Below, piece by piece: positions 34,351-44,193 of a DNA stretch of 64,000 nt. Under the pieces are notes generated by a model. It was not told where the DNA came from, ran no database searches, and was given only the letters and a program-made list of their open reading frames with translations. Each line of letters begins with the position of its first letter. Within the stretch, counting starts at the first letter, position 1. Location of the stretch: contig NZ_OENE01000023.1 of the NCBI RefSeq assembly GCF_900239495.1, positions 1 to 64,000 on the forward strand, in the 5' to 3' direction. Source of the DNA: Tenacibaculum finnmarkense genomovar ulcerans (GTDB lineage Bacteria > Bacteroidota > Bacteroidia > Flavobacteriales > Flavobacteriaceae). A program made the translations under genes and the position numbers.

Positions 34351-35481
34351 TTATTCGCCTACAAATTCTAAAATAGTTTTGGTGATAAATACCAACTGCT
34401 CTTGATCTAATTCAGTGTGCATTGGCAATGAAATTACTTGTTCAATTAGTTGATTTGTAACTTTAAAATCAGCCTCATTATAGCGTTCGTCTTTGTAAGC
34501 TTTTTGAGCGTGTAATGGCACAGGGTAATAAATCGCATTTGGAATATTATTATCTAATAAATGCTGGTGTAATTCGTTGCGTTTTCCGTTGGTAATTTTT
34601 AAAGTATACTGATGAAAAACATGTGTTGAAAAATCGCTAATTGTTGGCGTAATAATATTCGGATTGCTAGCAAAAGCATTCGAATAGTAAGTAGCTGCTT
34701 TTCTACGAGCATCACAAAAACCGTCTAATAAAGGAAGTTTTATTTCTAAAACAGCGGCTTGCAAACTGTCTAAACGAGAATTTACACCTACAACATCGTG
34801 GTAATAACGTTTGTACATTCCGTGGTTTACAATTCCTCTAATAGTATGTGCTAAGTCGTCATCATTGGTGAAAATAGCACCACCATCGCCATAACATCCT
34901 AAGTTTTTAGAAGGAAAAAATGAGGTTGTTCCTACGTTTCCGATAGTTCCGGATTTCTTCTTTGTTCCGTCGGTAAAGGTGTAATCGGCACCAATTGCTT
35001 GGGCGTTGTCTTCAATTACAAATAAATTGTGTTCTTTGGCAACTTGCATTACCGCTTCCATATTGGCACATTGCCCAAATAAATGAACAGGTACAATGGC
35101 TTTTGTTTTTGGCGTAATTGCCTTTTTTAAAGCCTCAATATCCATGTTAAAAGTAGCTGCATCAACATCAACTAAAACAGGGGTTAATTTTAATAAAGCA
35201 ATAACCTCAACAGTTGCAGCAAAGGTGAAATCGGCAGTAATTACCTCATCTCCTTGCTCTAAGCCTAAGCCCATCATCGCTATTTGTAAAGCATCGGTTC
35301 CGTTGGCACATGGAATTACATGTTTTACGTTTAAGTATTTTTCTAAATCAGAAGCAAACCCTTTAACTTCAGGACCTCCAATATAATAGGCGGTGTCTAA
35401 AACGTTTTCAAAAGCTTTGGTTACTTGTGGTTTTATTTTTGCATATTGACCTTGTAGGTCAACCATTTGAATTTTTTTCAT
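34351..35481 (-). CDS. DegT/DnrJ/EryC1/StrS sugar aminotransferase
   Basis: A 376-residue PLP enzyme that aminates nucleotide-linked keto sugars. The PLP Lys is in FFPSKNLGCYGDGGAIF, and the N-terminal blocks HVIPCANGTDALQIAM and VIEDNAQAIGADY are family-typical. The ATG at 35481 (MKKIQMVDLQGQY) fits homologues; an upstream in-frame TTG at 35508 does not. With galE directly downstream it probably supplies an amino sugar for polysaccharide or glycoprotein. The exact sugar cannot be read. Confidence 0.92.
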   Translation of the reverse strand: MKKIQMVDLQGQYAKIKPQVTKAFENVLDTAYYIGGPEVKGFASDLEKYLNVKHVIPCANGTDALQIAMMGLGLEQGDEVITADFTFAATVEVIALLKLTPVLVDVDAATFNMDIEALKKAITPKTKAIVPVHLFGQCANMEAVMQVAKEHNLFVIEDNAQAIGADYTFTDGTKKKSGTIGNVGTTSFFPSKNLGCYGDGGAIFTNDDDLAHTIRGIVNHGMYKRYYHDVVGVNSRLDSLQAAVLEIKLPLLDGFCDARRKAATYYSNAFASNPNIITPTISDFSTHVFHQYTLKITNGKRNELHQHLLDNNIPNAIYYPVPLHAQKAYKDERYNEADFKVTNQLIEQVISLPMHTELDQEQLVFITKTILEFVGE

Positions 35482-35765
35482 CAGGAAAATGAATTTGTTG
35501 AGCTTCAAAAATACGAATTAAATTTCTGTTATCTTTCATCAAATTAACTCATAAATTAAGCGAAGGGAGTTCGTTTTTATACTCCTGTTAAAAACTTTTT
35601 TTAACAGGCATCATTTTAAGATGTTAACACTGCTTAATTGCTTTAAAACAATAGAAATATTGAAAGTTATTTATAGGTTTAAAGCTAATTTTATTTAATT
35701 TTGAGTCTTCTTTATTTTAAAGTGTTTTTTTATTTCTTTATGTTTTAAACTGCAAAAATTTTCAA

Positions 35766-36224
35766 ATGAAATTAGATACAATTGATAAAAAACTTTTAGT
35801 ATTACTCCAAAAAGATAGCAAACAAACTACCAAACAGCTGTCTTTGCATTTAGGTTTATCGGTAACCGCGGTTTATGAACGAATTAAAAAACTAGAAAGA
35901 GAAGGCGTAATAACCCAGTATGTTGCCTTGCTAAATAAAAATAAAATTGAAAAGGATTTTTTAGTTTTTTGTCATATAAAATTAGAGAAACACACCAAGG
36001 AATATATTCTAGTTTTTGAACGAGAAATTAATAAATTACAGGAAGTAACCGAGTGTTTTCATGTAAGTGGCGATTATGATTATATTCTTAAAATTTATGT
36101 GAAAGATATGGATGAATATCGTGAATTTATGGTACACAAATTAACTGCTTTAAAGCATATTGGTAGTACTCACAGTACTTTTACTATTGGGCAGGTTAAA
36201 AATTCAAACACTATTGTTTTGTAA
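35766..36224 (+). CDS. Lrp/AsnC-family transcription regulator
   Basis: A 152-residue regulator with an N-terminal HTH (residues about 5-50, IDKKLLVLLQKDSKQTTKQL then LSVTAVYERIKKLEREGVI) and a RAM domain (ECFHVSGDYDYILKIYVKD). The HVSGDYDYILKI block matches the ligand-binding turn of Lrp proteins. It is a separate paralogue of the gene at 1029-1490 and is divergent from the DegT-galE pair by 285 bp, so it could control that pair or itself. The converging neighbour is nhaC. Confidence 0.92.
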   Translation: MKLDTIDKKLLVLLQKDSKQTTKQLSLHLGLSVTAVYERIKKLEREGVITQYVALLNKNKIEKDFLVFCHIKLEKHTKEYILVFEREINKLQEVTECFHVSGDYDYILKIYVKDMDEYREFMVHKLTALKHIGSTHSTFTIGQVKNSNTIVL

Positions 36225-36244
36225 TGTTTTTTGTTGATACCGCT

Positions 36245-36275
36245 AAAAAAGCCTCACTATTTAAAGTAAGGCTTT
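36245..36275 (-). terminator. Terminator between nhaC and Lrp gene
   Basis: AAGCCT-C-ACT and AGT-A-AGGCTT pair with small mismatches; on the minus strand GGCTTTTTTAG follows, so it best serves nhaC, but it lies past both converging genes. Confidence 0.75.
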
Positions 36276-36307
36276 GGTGTTTATCTAACTATTTTTGATG
36301 ATTTATG

Positions 36308-37813
36308 TTATTTTTTACTACCTTCTTTTGATGGTTTTGCAAGTTCTCTAATTTTTATTCTGAAAGCTGCAAATAATAAGGTCATAAATGGGCTTAACCA
36401 GTTAAACATGGCAAAGAAAGCGTAATCAACTACTGGTACGCCTAACACACCTGAATGATACGCTCCACAAGTATTCCAAGGTATTAAAACCGAGGTTACT
36501 GTTCCTGAATCTTCTAAAGTTCTACTTAAATTTTCAGGGGCTAATCCTTTATTTTTATAGGCTTTTGCATACATTTTTCCTGGTACCACAATGGCTAAAT
36601 ACTGATCCGAAGCTGTAAAATTTAAACCGATACAGGTTGCAACTGTACTGGCAAATAATCCAAAAACAGAATCAAATAAACCAAGCATAAAACTGCTTAT
36701 TCTTGCCAATGCGCCAATGGCATCCATAATACCTCCGAAAACCATCGCTAATAAAATTAACCAAACCGTTCCTAGCATTTTTTTCATCCCGCCTGCGGTA
36801 AATAAATCTTTTAAAACCTCGTTATCGGTAGCTACTGAAGTTTCTACGGTAATTGCCTGCATCACACCTTTATATGCCGATTTAAAATCTAAACTTTTTA
36901 CCCCTGCAATTTGCGCCACCACATCTGGTTGAAATATTAAAGCAAAAATTCCGCCTAAAAGTGTTCCTCCTAATAAAGCAATTAAAGGTGGTGTTTTTTT
37001 GGTTATTAAAACAATTACAAATACGGGTACTAAAAATAACCAAGGTGTAATATTAAACGCTTTGTCAATATCAGCAAGCATTCCTTGTGTGTCAGCTTCG
37101 CCTGTAGCTGTTTGAGTAAATCCTAAAATGATAAAAAAGATCATCGTTATTATAAAAGTCGGAATGGTCGTGTAGGTCATATAGCGGATATGGGTAAACA
37201 AATCGGTTCCTGCCATTGCGGGCGCTAAATTTGTAGTGTCGGACATTGGCGACATTTTATCACCAAAATAAGCACCCGATAAAACAGCTCCTGCGGTCAT
37301 TCCTAATGAAATTCCTAAGGCATCACCAATCCCTACCAATGCGATACCAACGGTTGCCGATGTTGTCCATGAGCTACCTGTCGCTATTGATATTACAGCA
37401 CTAATTATTAAACATGCTACTAAAAATATGGTGGGGTTTAAAATTTGTAATCCGTAGTAAATCATCGAAGGAATTATCCCGCTAATTAGCCAAGTTCCTG
37501 CCAATGAACCTACCATCAGCAAAATTAAAATAGCTCCTGCGGTTGATTTGATGTTTTCGGCGACTTCTTCCATCATTCTTTTATAAGAAACCTGGTTCTT
37601 AAAACCTACAATTGCGGCTACAGCGCCTCCTAATAATAAAATAAATTGATTACTTCCACCCAAAGCATCATCTCCATAAACAAAAACATTATACGCCAAC
37701 ATTGCTATTAAAGCAAACACGGGAATTAAAGCTTCCCAGATATTTAACTCTTTATTTTCAATTATTTTTTGGTCGCCTGTTTTAATCTCAGAGATGTTTT
37801 TACCGTCTTGCAT
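36308..37813 (-). CDS. nhaC: Na+/H+ antiporter NhaC
   Basis: A 501-residue membrane antiporter with about 11-12 helices of the NhaC type. Family blocks include SAVISIATGSSWTTSATVGIALVGIG, SGAYFGDKMSPMSDTTNLAPAM with the likely ion-site Asp residues, and GTVTSVLIPWNTCGAYHSGVLGVP. It exports sodium in exchange for protons, as expected for a marine bacterium. It is monocistronic, with no promoter element that I can fix with confidence. Confidence 0.93.
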   Translation of the reverse strand: MQDGKNISEIKTGDQKIIENKELNIWEALIPVFALIAMLAYNVFVYGDDALGGSNQFILLLGGAVAAIVGFKNQVSYKRMMEEVAENIKSTAGAILILLMVGSLAGTWLISGIIPSMIYYGLQILNPTIFLVACLIISAVISIATGSSWTTSATVGIALVGIGDALGISLGMTAGAVLSGAYFGDKMSPMSDTTNLAPAMAGTDLFTHIRYMTYTTIPTFIITMIFFIILGFTQTATGEADTQGMLADIDKAFNITPWLFLVPVFVIVLITKKTPPLIALLGGTLLGGIFALIFQPDVVAQIAGVKSLDFKSAYKGVMQAITVETSVATDNEVLKDLFTAGGMKKMLGTVWLILLAMVFGGIMDAIGALARISSFMLGLFDSVFGLFASTVATCIGLNFTASDQYLAIVVPGKMYAKAYKNKGLAPENLSRTLEDSGTVTSVLIPWNTCGAYHSGVLGVPVVDYAFFAMFNWLSPFMTLLFAAFRIKIRELAKPSKEGSKK

Positions 37814-37975
37814 TTATAGTTTTTTTAGATATGTAATGTTACGATATTACTAAGAAGTACGCAAATAGAATCAGTTTGTAACATAATTAGTAGTTAAATT
37901 ACACTAATTTGCTTAAATTGATTAATTTTACTAGAAAATTATCAGATAAAATCACTTTTAAAAAACGTTATTTTA

Positions 37976-39940
37976 TTAAATAAACCAATTCCAAACCACA
38001 CCAAAACGAATGGTAAAATCTCGATATGGGGTATTTGGTGCCGATAAATAATTTTTATCTAACACAAAAGAACTGATGTTGTCTGCCTTAAAATAAATAC
38101 GAGTTCGGCGCACTCTTGCATTGAAAAATAAATCAACTGTTGGATATCCTATTTCGGTATCATTTTGCAAGGTAAATTCAGCCAATAACGGATTATAAGC
38201 ATTCATTTTATACTTAGAAAAGTATTTAAAGGTTGCGCCTATTTGCACAAATAATGGTTTTCCTTTAAACCAACTATCGGAATAATAAAAGGTGTTTCGT
38301 GTTACCAATTCGGGCACTCTAAAAACTTGATTTCCGCTGGCAACTTTTTGATACATCAGTGTGTTGTCTAAAGCAAATTTACCTAGGGTAAATTCTTTGG
38401 AAACTTTCGCTTTTAAATAATTAACACTTCCTGAAAATTGTTTTGGCAAATTATTTTGATCAAAATAGGTGTAGTTGTCAATATTGGTAATATCTAAAGA
38501 TCCGTTTATCCATTTTGAAGATAAAACACCTCCTAAATTTCTAGTCCCTACCAATTCAAAATTATGTTCCCAATTATAATCGTTATAAGTACTTTGATGT
38601 AGTAAAAAATTAAAATTTGGGCGTTTATTGCTAATTTCTAAATGCGCTTTTAAAGTAATAATACTGTCTTTTTTGTAAAAAGCTTCGGCTTTTAAGTTGT
38701 TCCCTGAAAGCCTAGCATTGCCTGGTGTTATATTTGCAAGGGCGTTTACATGAAAGTTTTTAATTTTTCCGTTCCAACTTGCACCAAAAGAAACCGCTTT
38801 TCCTATTAATTTATTTTTAGTGATGCCTACCACATTATTTTGCAAATTATCGTAGCCATATTTATAGGTTGTATAGCCTGTTTTTACACTGAATTTCCCT
38901 AAAATATATTTTGAATTAAAATCTAAAAAAACCGAATTATTATAACGTAAATAAGAGGTTTTATCGTTAATATTATTTGCTAAAATTGTTTTTCCAAAAA
39001 TAAGGGGCGTTGCTGTAATTTGATTAAAAGTATAATGTTTTGAACTTCTAGTAAATGAATGTCCTATTTTTAAATTTGAAAAATCTTTTTGATGCAAACT
39101 ATCTTTAGAGGCTAATAATTTAAAGGTATGTTCAAAATACAAGCGTTTTGCATCTAGCTTATTTTGAGCATCGATTAATTTGGTATCTAACCTACCTCTA
39201 TCTTTACTAAAATTAGGATCATCATTAAAAAAAGCAGTTAATGAATCGTCTGTTAAACCGCCATTTTCTTGGTTTAAAATATCTTGATTTACCGCATGAC
39301 CTCGAATCGCATACTGCTGTTTTGGGCTTTCATAGCTAAAACTAACCCTAAAATTACCCGAACTCACCAACGAACGCCTGTAAGCGCCTAACGATCGAAG
39401 CCCTTTGTAGGCAACCCCTACGTTAAATCGCTTTGAAAAATTACTTGTAAATAAAATATCTAACACCTGCCCTTGTTGCAAACCTGTTTTGTACATTGCC
39501 TCTGTAGTGGGCGTTGGTACGTGGTAATAATTTACATCTTCCTTTTCAAAAAAATTAAATTGTTTGGCACGAAAACCAATGTCAGGAAATGATGAAATAT
39601 CGGTAAAATCATAGCCTAAATTGGTAAACGTTTGCCCCTGATTATGAAAACCTAATAACTCAAAATTATCTTTTCTTAAAAAATTGAATTTATAATGTTT
39701 TTGAATGGTTAAAGTGGTGTCAACAATGGTGGTATCGTTTTTAAATGATATAATTTTATAATCGGTATATTTGGTTTTCCCACTAAGTTTTACGTTAATT
39801 TCAGTATCAGAAATTGAATCTAAGTTTTGATTCAAACCACCGCCATTAAAATTAGCCATCCCACCATCTAACTGCCTTATTTGAGCATAAAACAACTGAA
39901 CACTTAGTAAACAAAAAAACACTATAAAAATTCTCTTCAT
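37976..39940 (-). CDS. Putative outer-membrane porin (Flavobacterial)
   Basis: About 654 residues from the ATG at 39940, which starts a clean signal peptide (MKRIFIVFFCLLSVQLFYAQ). The long in-frame extension upstream to 40012 has no signal and overlaps the rnhB start, so it was rejected. The rest is rich in alternating hydrophobic strands and ends with strands such as RDFTIRFGVVWNWFI, typical of a beta-barrel. It matches the 'putative porin' family found next to rnhB in many Flavobacteriaceae. The solute is unknown. It is divergent from rnhB by 70 bp. Confidence 0.82.
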   Translation of the reverse strand: MKRIFIVFFCLLSVQLFYAQIRQLDGGMANFNGGGLNQNLDSISDTEINVKLSGKTKYTDYKIISFKNDTTIVDTTLTIQKHYKFNFLRKDNFELLGFHNQGQTFTNLGYDFTDISSFPDIGFRAKQFNFFEKEDVNYYHVPTPTTEAMYKTGLQQGQVLDILFTSNFSKRFNVGVAYKGLRSLGAYRRSLVSSGNFRVSFSYESPKQQYAIRGHAVNQDILNQENGGLTDDSLTAFFNDDPNFSKDRGRLDTKLIDAQNKLDAKRLYFEHTFKLLASKDSLHQKDFSNLKIGHSFTRSSKHYTFNQITATPLIFGKTILANNINDKTSYLRYNNSVFLDFNSKYILGKFSVKTGYTTYKYGYDNLQNNVVGITKNKLIGKAVSFGASWNGKIKNFHVNALANITPGNARLSGNNLKAEAFYKKDSIITLKAHLEISNKRPNFNFLLHQSTYNDYNWEHNFELVGTRNLGGVLSSKWINGSLDITNIDNYTYFDQNNLPKQFSGSVNYLKAKVSKEFTLGKFALDNTLMYQKVASGNQVFRVPELVTRNTFYYSDSWFKGKPLFVQIGATFKYFSKYKMNAYNPLLAEFTLQNDTEIGYPTVDLFFNARVRRTRIYFKADNISSFVLDKNYLSAPNTPYRDFTIRFGVVWNWFI

Positions 39941-40010
39941 AAGCACAAAAGTAAAATAATTAAACGACAAAAAATGTGAATAATTTCTTTGAAAACTGTT
40001 AATTTGTAGC

Positions 40011-40610
40011 ATGCTGAAATTAAATTATAGTCAATACACATTAGAAACAGGAACAGACGAAGCTGGTAGAGGCTGCTTAAGCGGCCCTGTAGTCGCTGCT
40101 GCTGTTATTTTACCTGAAAACTTTAAACATGAATTATTAAACGATTCCAAACAACTTTCAGAAAAAAAACGCCAAGAATTACGCCCATATATTGAAAAAC
40201 ATGCCCTAGCGTATGCCGTGGCATTTGTAAGCCATCAAGAAGTTGATCAAATTAATGTTTTACAAGCATCAATAACAGCAATGCAACGCGCTATTGCCAA
40301 GCTTTCGCCACAACCCGAATTTATAATTGTCGATGGAAATAAATTTAAACCTTATAAAGATATTCCGCACCAAACCATTGTAAAAGGCGATGCCAAATTT
40401 ATGAGTATTGCTGCCGCCTCTATTTTGGCAAAAACCTATCGAGACGATTATATGGAAAAAATCGATAAAGAATATCCGCAGTATAAGTGGAAAAAAAACA
40501 AAGGCTACCCAACAAAAGAACATCGAAATGCAATTCGTGAGTTTGGGATTACCCCTTATCATCGCAAGACTTTTAAATTACTACCCGAACAACTAAAATT
40601 AACCCTTTAG
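40011..40610 (+). CDS. rnhB: Ribonuclease HII
   Basis: A 199-residue nuclease cutting RNA in RNA-DNA hybrids and single ribonucleotides in DNA. The catalytic Asp16-Glu17 are in [19 protein letters not shown], and the third acidic residue is in FIIVDGNKF. The GSLASIL-like block is [14 protein letters not shown]. The C-terminal [13 protein letters not shown] is typical. It is followed after 45 bp by a nucleoid-associated protein gene in the same direction. Confidence 0.95.
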   Translation: MLKLNYSQYTLETGTDEAGRGCLSGPVVAAAVILPENFKHELLNDSKQLSEKKRQELRPYIEKHALAYAVAFVSHQEVDQINVLQASITAMQRAIAKLSPQPEFIIVDGNKFKPYKDIPHQTIVKGDAKFMSIAAASILAKTYRDDYMEKIDKEYPQYKWKKNKGYPTKEHRNAIREFGITPYHRKTFKLLPEQLKLTL

Positions 40611-40655
40611 TTTTTCTATTTTTGTCATCCAAATAACTTACAATAACTTAAGAAA

Positions 40656-41705
40656 ATGATTAAAAGAACACGCGCAGAAATTAGCAAATGTATTATTCAT
40701 AAAGTAGCGAATAAATATAATAGTGGGAAAAATGAATTCTCAGAAAGTTTAGTTCGTTTTGATGAAGAAAGCTATGAATTATTAATGCCTTTTTTATTAA
40801 AAAACTTTGGAACAGTAACCCAAAGTTACCGTTTTAACCATCATGCAGACGTTCGTTTAAACGAAATTAACAAATACACTTCTGATATTTTTGATGACAA
40901 TGCTACCTTTATTGAGCATTCAAAAAATATTGTAAACCACTTATATGAGCAGTCCAATTCGGCAAATATAAAAACGGGCGATGTGCTAGTAGTTTACTTT
41001 GAAAACATTGAATATAAAGATATTTTAACCAATGCCGTTGGAATTTTTAAAATTGAAAGTAAGGTTGATTTTTTACAAACCTATTTAGATGATGAAAGTT
41101 TTGATGTCGTAGTTCAAAAAGGAATTTCAACCAAAAAACTAGACAAAGGCTGTTTAATTGTAAACTCTACCGATGCCGAAGGAACCGTAATTTTATCTGT
41201 TGATAATAATAATTACGATGCCCAATATTGGATTAAGAATTTCTTAAACGCAAAATTTGCAGATGATAGAAATTTACATACTCAAAATTATTTAGAGATG
41301 TGTAAAGATTTTTCTGAAGAAATTATAAAGCCTGAATTTGGTAAAAAAGAACAAAGTAATTTCTTAGCAAGCACGGTTGATTATTTCAAAGAAAATGAAA
41401 ATGTAGATTACCACGGTTTTAAAGAAGAAGTTTTTGAAGATGAAAAACATCAAGGAATGTTTGAAGACTACAAAAAACATTTTGAAAAGCTGAACGACGT
41501 TTTAATCCGTAATAATTTTGAAGTTTCAGACGTTGTTTTAAAGAAAGAAAAAAGCAAGTTTAAAACCGAAATTAAGTTAGACACCAACATCCAAATTAAA
41601 ATTGATATTGATGCGCCCGATGCTTCTTCTGATTATTTAGAACAAGGCTACGATGAAGACAAAAAAATGAAATATTACAAGGTTTTTTACAATACTGAAA
41701 AGTAA
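40656..41705 (+). CDS. NdpA/YejK-like nucleoid-associated protein
   Basis: A 349-residue protein of the 37-kDa nucleoid-associated family. The start IIHKVANKYNSGKNEFSE and the central block GDVLVVYFENIEYKDILTNAVGIFKIESKVDFL are recognisable. In E. coli YejK binds the nucleoid and topoisomerase IV; the Flavobacterial role is unknown. It probably shares the rnhB transcript. It ends at a strong terminator shared with the converging phnA gene. Confidence 0.85.
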   Translation: MIKRTRAEISKCIIHKVANKYNSGKNEFSESLVRFDEESYELLMPFLLKNFGTVTQSYRFNHHADVRLNEINKYTSDIFDDNATFIEHSKNIVNHLYEQSNSANIKTGDVLVVYFENIEYKDILTNAVGIFKIESKVDFLQTYLDDESFDVVVQKGISTKKLDKGCLIVNSTDAEGTVILSVDNNNYDAQYWIKNFLNAKFADDRNLHTQNYLEMCKDFSEEIIKPEFGKKEQSNFLASTVDYFKENENVDYHGFKEEVFEDEKHQGMFEDYKKHFEKLNDVLIRNNFEVSDVVLKKEKSKFKTEIKLDTNIQIKIDIDAPDASSDYLEQGYDEDKKMKYYKVFYNTEK

Positions 41706-41723
41706 AAAAATAGTTATATAAAC

Positions 41724-41759
41724 AAAAAAGCTGAAGATTAAATCTTCAGCTTTTTTTAT
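41724..41759 (+). terminator. Bidirectional terminator of nucleoid-protein and phnA genes
   Basis: AAAAAAGCTGAAGATT pairs with AATCTTCAGCTTTTTT around a minimal loop. Confidence 0.92.
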
Positions 41760-41796
41760 ATTTTAAAAAGTAAAACACCTTAAAAAAGAATAAAAA

Positions 41797-42387
41797 CTAC
41801 TCTTTTTCAGCCATTTTCTTTACATAATCGGTAATAATTACAATCTGCGTAGGACCAACTTTTCCTTCAATAAAATTAGCATTTTCATGATCTAAAGAAA
41901 TTCTACGAACCGCAGTTCCTTGTTTAGCCACCATGCTAGATCCCTTTACTTTTAAATCTTTAATTAAAACAACAGAATCACCCGCTTGTAAAATAGCACC
42001 GTTTGCATCTCTGTGAATAATTTTTTCACTTTCCTCTAAATGATCACCACTTTCTTTAGCAAAACGTAAATCAGCATCTTCTAAATACAACATATCTAGT
42101 AAATCTTGAGGCCAACCTTCGTTACGAAGTCTTGATAACATTCTCCAAGCAACCACCTTTACAGCTCTATACTCACTCCACATACTATCATTTAAACAAC
42201 GCCAATGATTAGCTACGGTATTTTCAGGATTATCAATTTGGTCAACACAAGTATTACACGCTAATAAACTTCCGTCAACACCACCAGTTTGCATTGGTTT
42301 TACTTCATAAATTGATAAATTATCTTTTGAAGCACACAGTTCGCATTGCTTTGCACTTCTATCTTCTAACTCTTGTAATAAACTCAT
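41797..42387 (-). CDS. PhnA-domain protein (YjdM family)
   Basis: A 196-residue protein. The N-terminus has a zinc-ribbon-like pair of CxxC motifs (CELC at residues 15-18 and CNTC near 45). The C-terminal ~70 residues are the PhnA domain (DANGAILQAGDSVVLIKDLKVKG through KVGPTQIVIIT). Despite the name, YjdM is not the phosphonoacetate hydrolase and has no proven activity. The middle region (CLNDSMWSEYRAVKVVAWRML) is typical of the longer Bacteroidota form. The gap upstream holds repeat copy 5. Confidence 0.87.
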   Translation of the reverse strand: MSLLQELEDRSAKQCELCASKDNLSIYEVKPMQTGGVDGSLLACNTCVDQIDNPENTVANHWRCLNDSMWSEYRAVKVVAWRMLSRLRNEGWPQDLLDMLYLEDADLRFAKESGDHLEESEKIIHRDANGAILQAGDSVVLIKDLKVKGSSMVAKQGTAVRRISLDHENANFIEGKVGPTQIVIITDYVKKMAEKE

Positions 42388-42483
42388 TTTTTTTACTATA
42401 AATTATGGACTGTAAAAGTACATTATTATTTTATCAGAAATGAATCTAAAATGAATTTAAAATAGGTTACAGATAAATTATTT

Positions 42484-42576
42484 GAAGCTGTTTCCCGCTT
42501 TTCGCACTCGCTTTTTTTGAAGAAAAATCAAAAAAGAGCTCAAACAATTGCTACAATCGGGGCTAGGAATTTGTGC
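42484..42576 (-). repeat. Structured intergenic repeat, copy 5
   Basis: Minus-strand copy with GCACAAATTCCTAGCCCCG at its start and GCGGGAAACAGCTTC at its end. Between it and the rimM terminator (42577-42870) I see no gene; there is only a small inverted repeat, AAATCAT/ATGATTT at 42793-42815. Confidence 0.9.
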
Positions 42577-42875
42577 TAATTTCATAGTAGTGCATCAGAA
42601 AAAATTACCAGTAGTTTATCAAAAAAAAGCTCGTTTATTAAAATATAATTCAACTATTACTAAAATAACAACAAGCTAATAATCAATATGTTGATAAAAT
42701 TTCAAGCTATATTTTTATCAAAAACAAATTAATAAAGTGTTATAAGTAGGTTTTAAAGCCAAATAATCGATAATAAACCTAAAATTTGTTCCAAATCATC
42801 CATTTTGCATGATTTAGGACTCTATATATTAGTAATACAGATATATTGCAAGTGTAAGAAATCCCCCGAAAAAAC

Positions 42876-42907
42876 AAAAACCTTGATACGTAAGCATCAA
42901 GGTTTTT
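42876..42907 (-). terminator. Terminator of rpsP-rimM operon
   Basis: AAAAACCTTGAT and ATCAAGGTTTTT form a perfect 12-bp stem with an 8-bp loop, 69 bp past the rimM stop. Confidence 0.88.
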
Positions 42908-42975
42908 ATTTTTAAAAAATAGGTCTTATTTAACTATATTATAAAAACTCATAAATAAAGAAACATCACTTTATT

Positions 42976-43509
42976 TTATTCAAAATAAATATCAATCAAT
43001 CCTTTAGGAGTTTCTACTTCAATAACTTTATTAGCTCTATCTACTTTCTTAATAAAATCATCAATCATAGGAATAAAAATTTCTCTATCACCATTTTCGA
43101 TTTCAAAAAGCGGTTGCGCAGCTTTATCATTTATGTATGCTAAAGTACCTACTTCACCAAAGTTTTTATCAACAATAGTAAAACCGATCACCTCATGATA
43201 ATAAAACTTGTTCCCTGAAAGTTTTGGCAATAAATTTAAAGGCAAATAAATTCCTGCTCGCATAATGGCATCTGCATCTGCTTCAGTATCTACATCTTCA
43301 AATTTTACGCGAAACATAGTACTTCTAGTTAAAGAAGATTTTTCAATAAAAAAAGGAACCAGATTATTGCCTAAATCGACAAAAACTGATTCCAAATTTT
43401 CGTAAAGATCGGGTTCATCAGTATCTAACTTGATTACTACCTCTCCCTTAAAACTATGTTTTTTAACGATTTTGCCAAGATAAAAGCAATCTTCTTTTTG
43501 CATCATCAT
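42976..43509 (-). CDS. rimM: Ribosome maturation factor RimM
   Basis: A 177-residue factor that binds S19 and helps assemble the head of the 30S subunit. The N-terminal RimM domain has LGKIVKKHSFKGEVVIKLDTDEP and the PRC-barrel follows with YYHEVIGFTIVDKNFGEVGTLAYI and EIFIPMIDDFIKKVDRANKVI. It starts 15 bp after rpsP, the usual pairing. Three adjacent ATG codons (MMM) make the exact start ambiguous by one or two residues. Confidence 0.95.
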   Translation of the reverse strand: MMMQKEDCFYLGKIVKKHSFKGEVVIKLDTDEPDLYENLESVFVDLGNNLVPFFIEKSSLTRSTMFRVKFEDVDTEADADAIMRAGIYLPLNLLPKLSGNKFYYHEVIGFTIVDKNFGEVGTLAYINDKAAQPLFEIENGDREIFIPMIDDFIKKVDRANKVIEVETPKGLIDIYFE

Positions 43510-43524
43510 TATAGTACCGTTTTT

Positions 43525-44022
43525 TTATTCTTCGCTATCTGCATTTTCAGCAACAACTTCTTCAGTATCTGCAACAGGAGTGTTAGCAGCGATACGTGCA
43601 GCGTTTACTGCTTTTTCAGCTTCTAAAGCTTTTGCTTTTGCATCTGCTTCAGCTTTTGCTAAACCATCAACTTTACTAGCAACAATACCAGTTTTTTCTT
43701 CTAACCAAGCTGCAAATTTAGCATCTGCTTGTTCTTGTGTTAAAGCGCCTTTTTTAACTCCACCAGCTAAATGCTTTTTTAATAAAACTCCTTTATCAGA
43801 TAAAATAGTTCTAGCAGTATCAGTTGGTTGTGCTCCTTTTTCTAACCATGATACAGCTACATCAACGTTTAAGTCAGTAGTTGCAGGATTAGTGTTAGGG
43901 TTATAAGTTCCAATTTTTTCTAAGAAACGTCCATCTCTTTTAGCTCTTGAATCAGCAGCTACTACCCAATAAAAAGGTTTTCCTTTCTTTCCGTGTCTTT
44001 GTAATCTAATTTTTACAGGCAT
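43525..44022 (-). CDS. rpsP: 30S ribosomal protein S16, long form
   Basis: A 165-residue S16. The first ~85 residues are the normal S16 fold ([35 protein letters not shown]). The rest is a low-complexity Ala/Glu/Lys tail that is helical and typical of Bacteroidota S16. It heads the rpsP-rimM operon. Its leader carries two hairpins with the same loop sequence (see separate entry), suggesting control by S16 itself. Confidence 0.96.
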   Translation of the reverse strand: MPVKIRLQRHGKKGKPFYWVVAADSRAKRDGRFLEKIGTYNPNTNPATTDLNVDVAVSWLEKGAQPTDTARTILSDKGVLLKKHLAGGVKKGALTQEQADAKFAAWLEEKTGIVASKVDGLAKAEADAKAKALEAEKAVNAARIAANTPVADTEEVVAENADSEE

Positions 44023-44033
44023 AATTTTAATTT

Positions 44034-44086
44034 TTAAGGTTCTCGACCTTTAGTATTAATAAATCTTATCATCTCGTGATAAGCGG
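44034..44086 (-). promoter_or_regulatory. Candidate S16 leader RNA, twin CGAGA hairpins
   Basis: In RNA sense, CTTATCA-CGAGA-TGATAAG (44065-44083) is followed by AAGGT-CGAGA-ACCTT (44036-44050). Both stems are perfect and both pentaloops read CGAGA. They lie between the -7 element and the rpsP ATG. I recall a leader class called S16-Flavobacteria from comparative work; whether this is a member needs a covariance search. Confidence 0.55.
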
Positions 44087-44088
44087 CT

Positions 44089-44097
44089 GCAAAGGTA
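44089..44097 (-). promoter_or_regulatory. -7 element of rpsP operon
   Basis: Reading leftward, TACCTTTGC, an exact TAnnTTTGC match, 66 bp before the rpsP ATG. Confidence 0.65.
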
Positions 44098-44146
44098 TCA
44101 TTATTTTTTTACTAAAAAATAAAAATTTAACTTTATTGCAACAAAA

Positions 44147-44169
44147 AAGAGCCTGATAAACAAGCTCTT
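44147..44169 (-). terminator. Terminator of cold-shock gene
   Basis: AAGAGC and GCTCTT pair around a ~10-bp loop with TTTTTT following on the minus strand, 25 bp past the stop. Confidence 0.75.
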
Positions 44170-44193
44170 AAGAAAATAAGTAACGGTTAAATA

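Noticed and set aside
39941..40012. Longer porin start overlapping rnhB
   Set aside because: The extension lacks a signal peptide and would place the true signal sequence 24 residues inside the protein.
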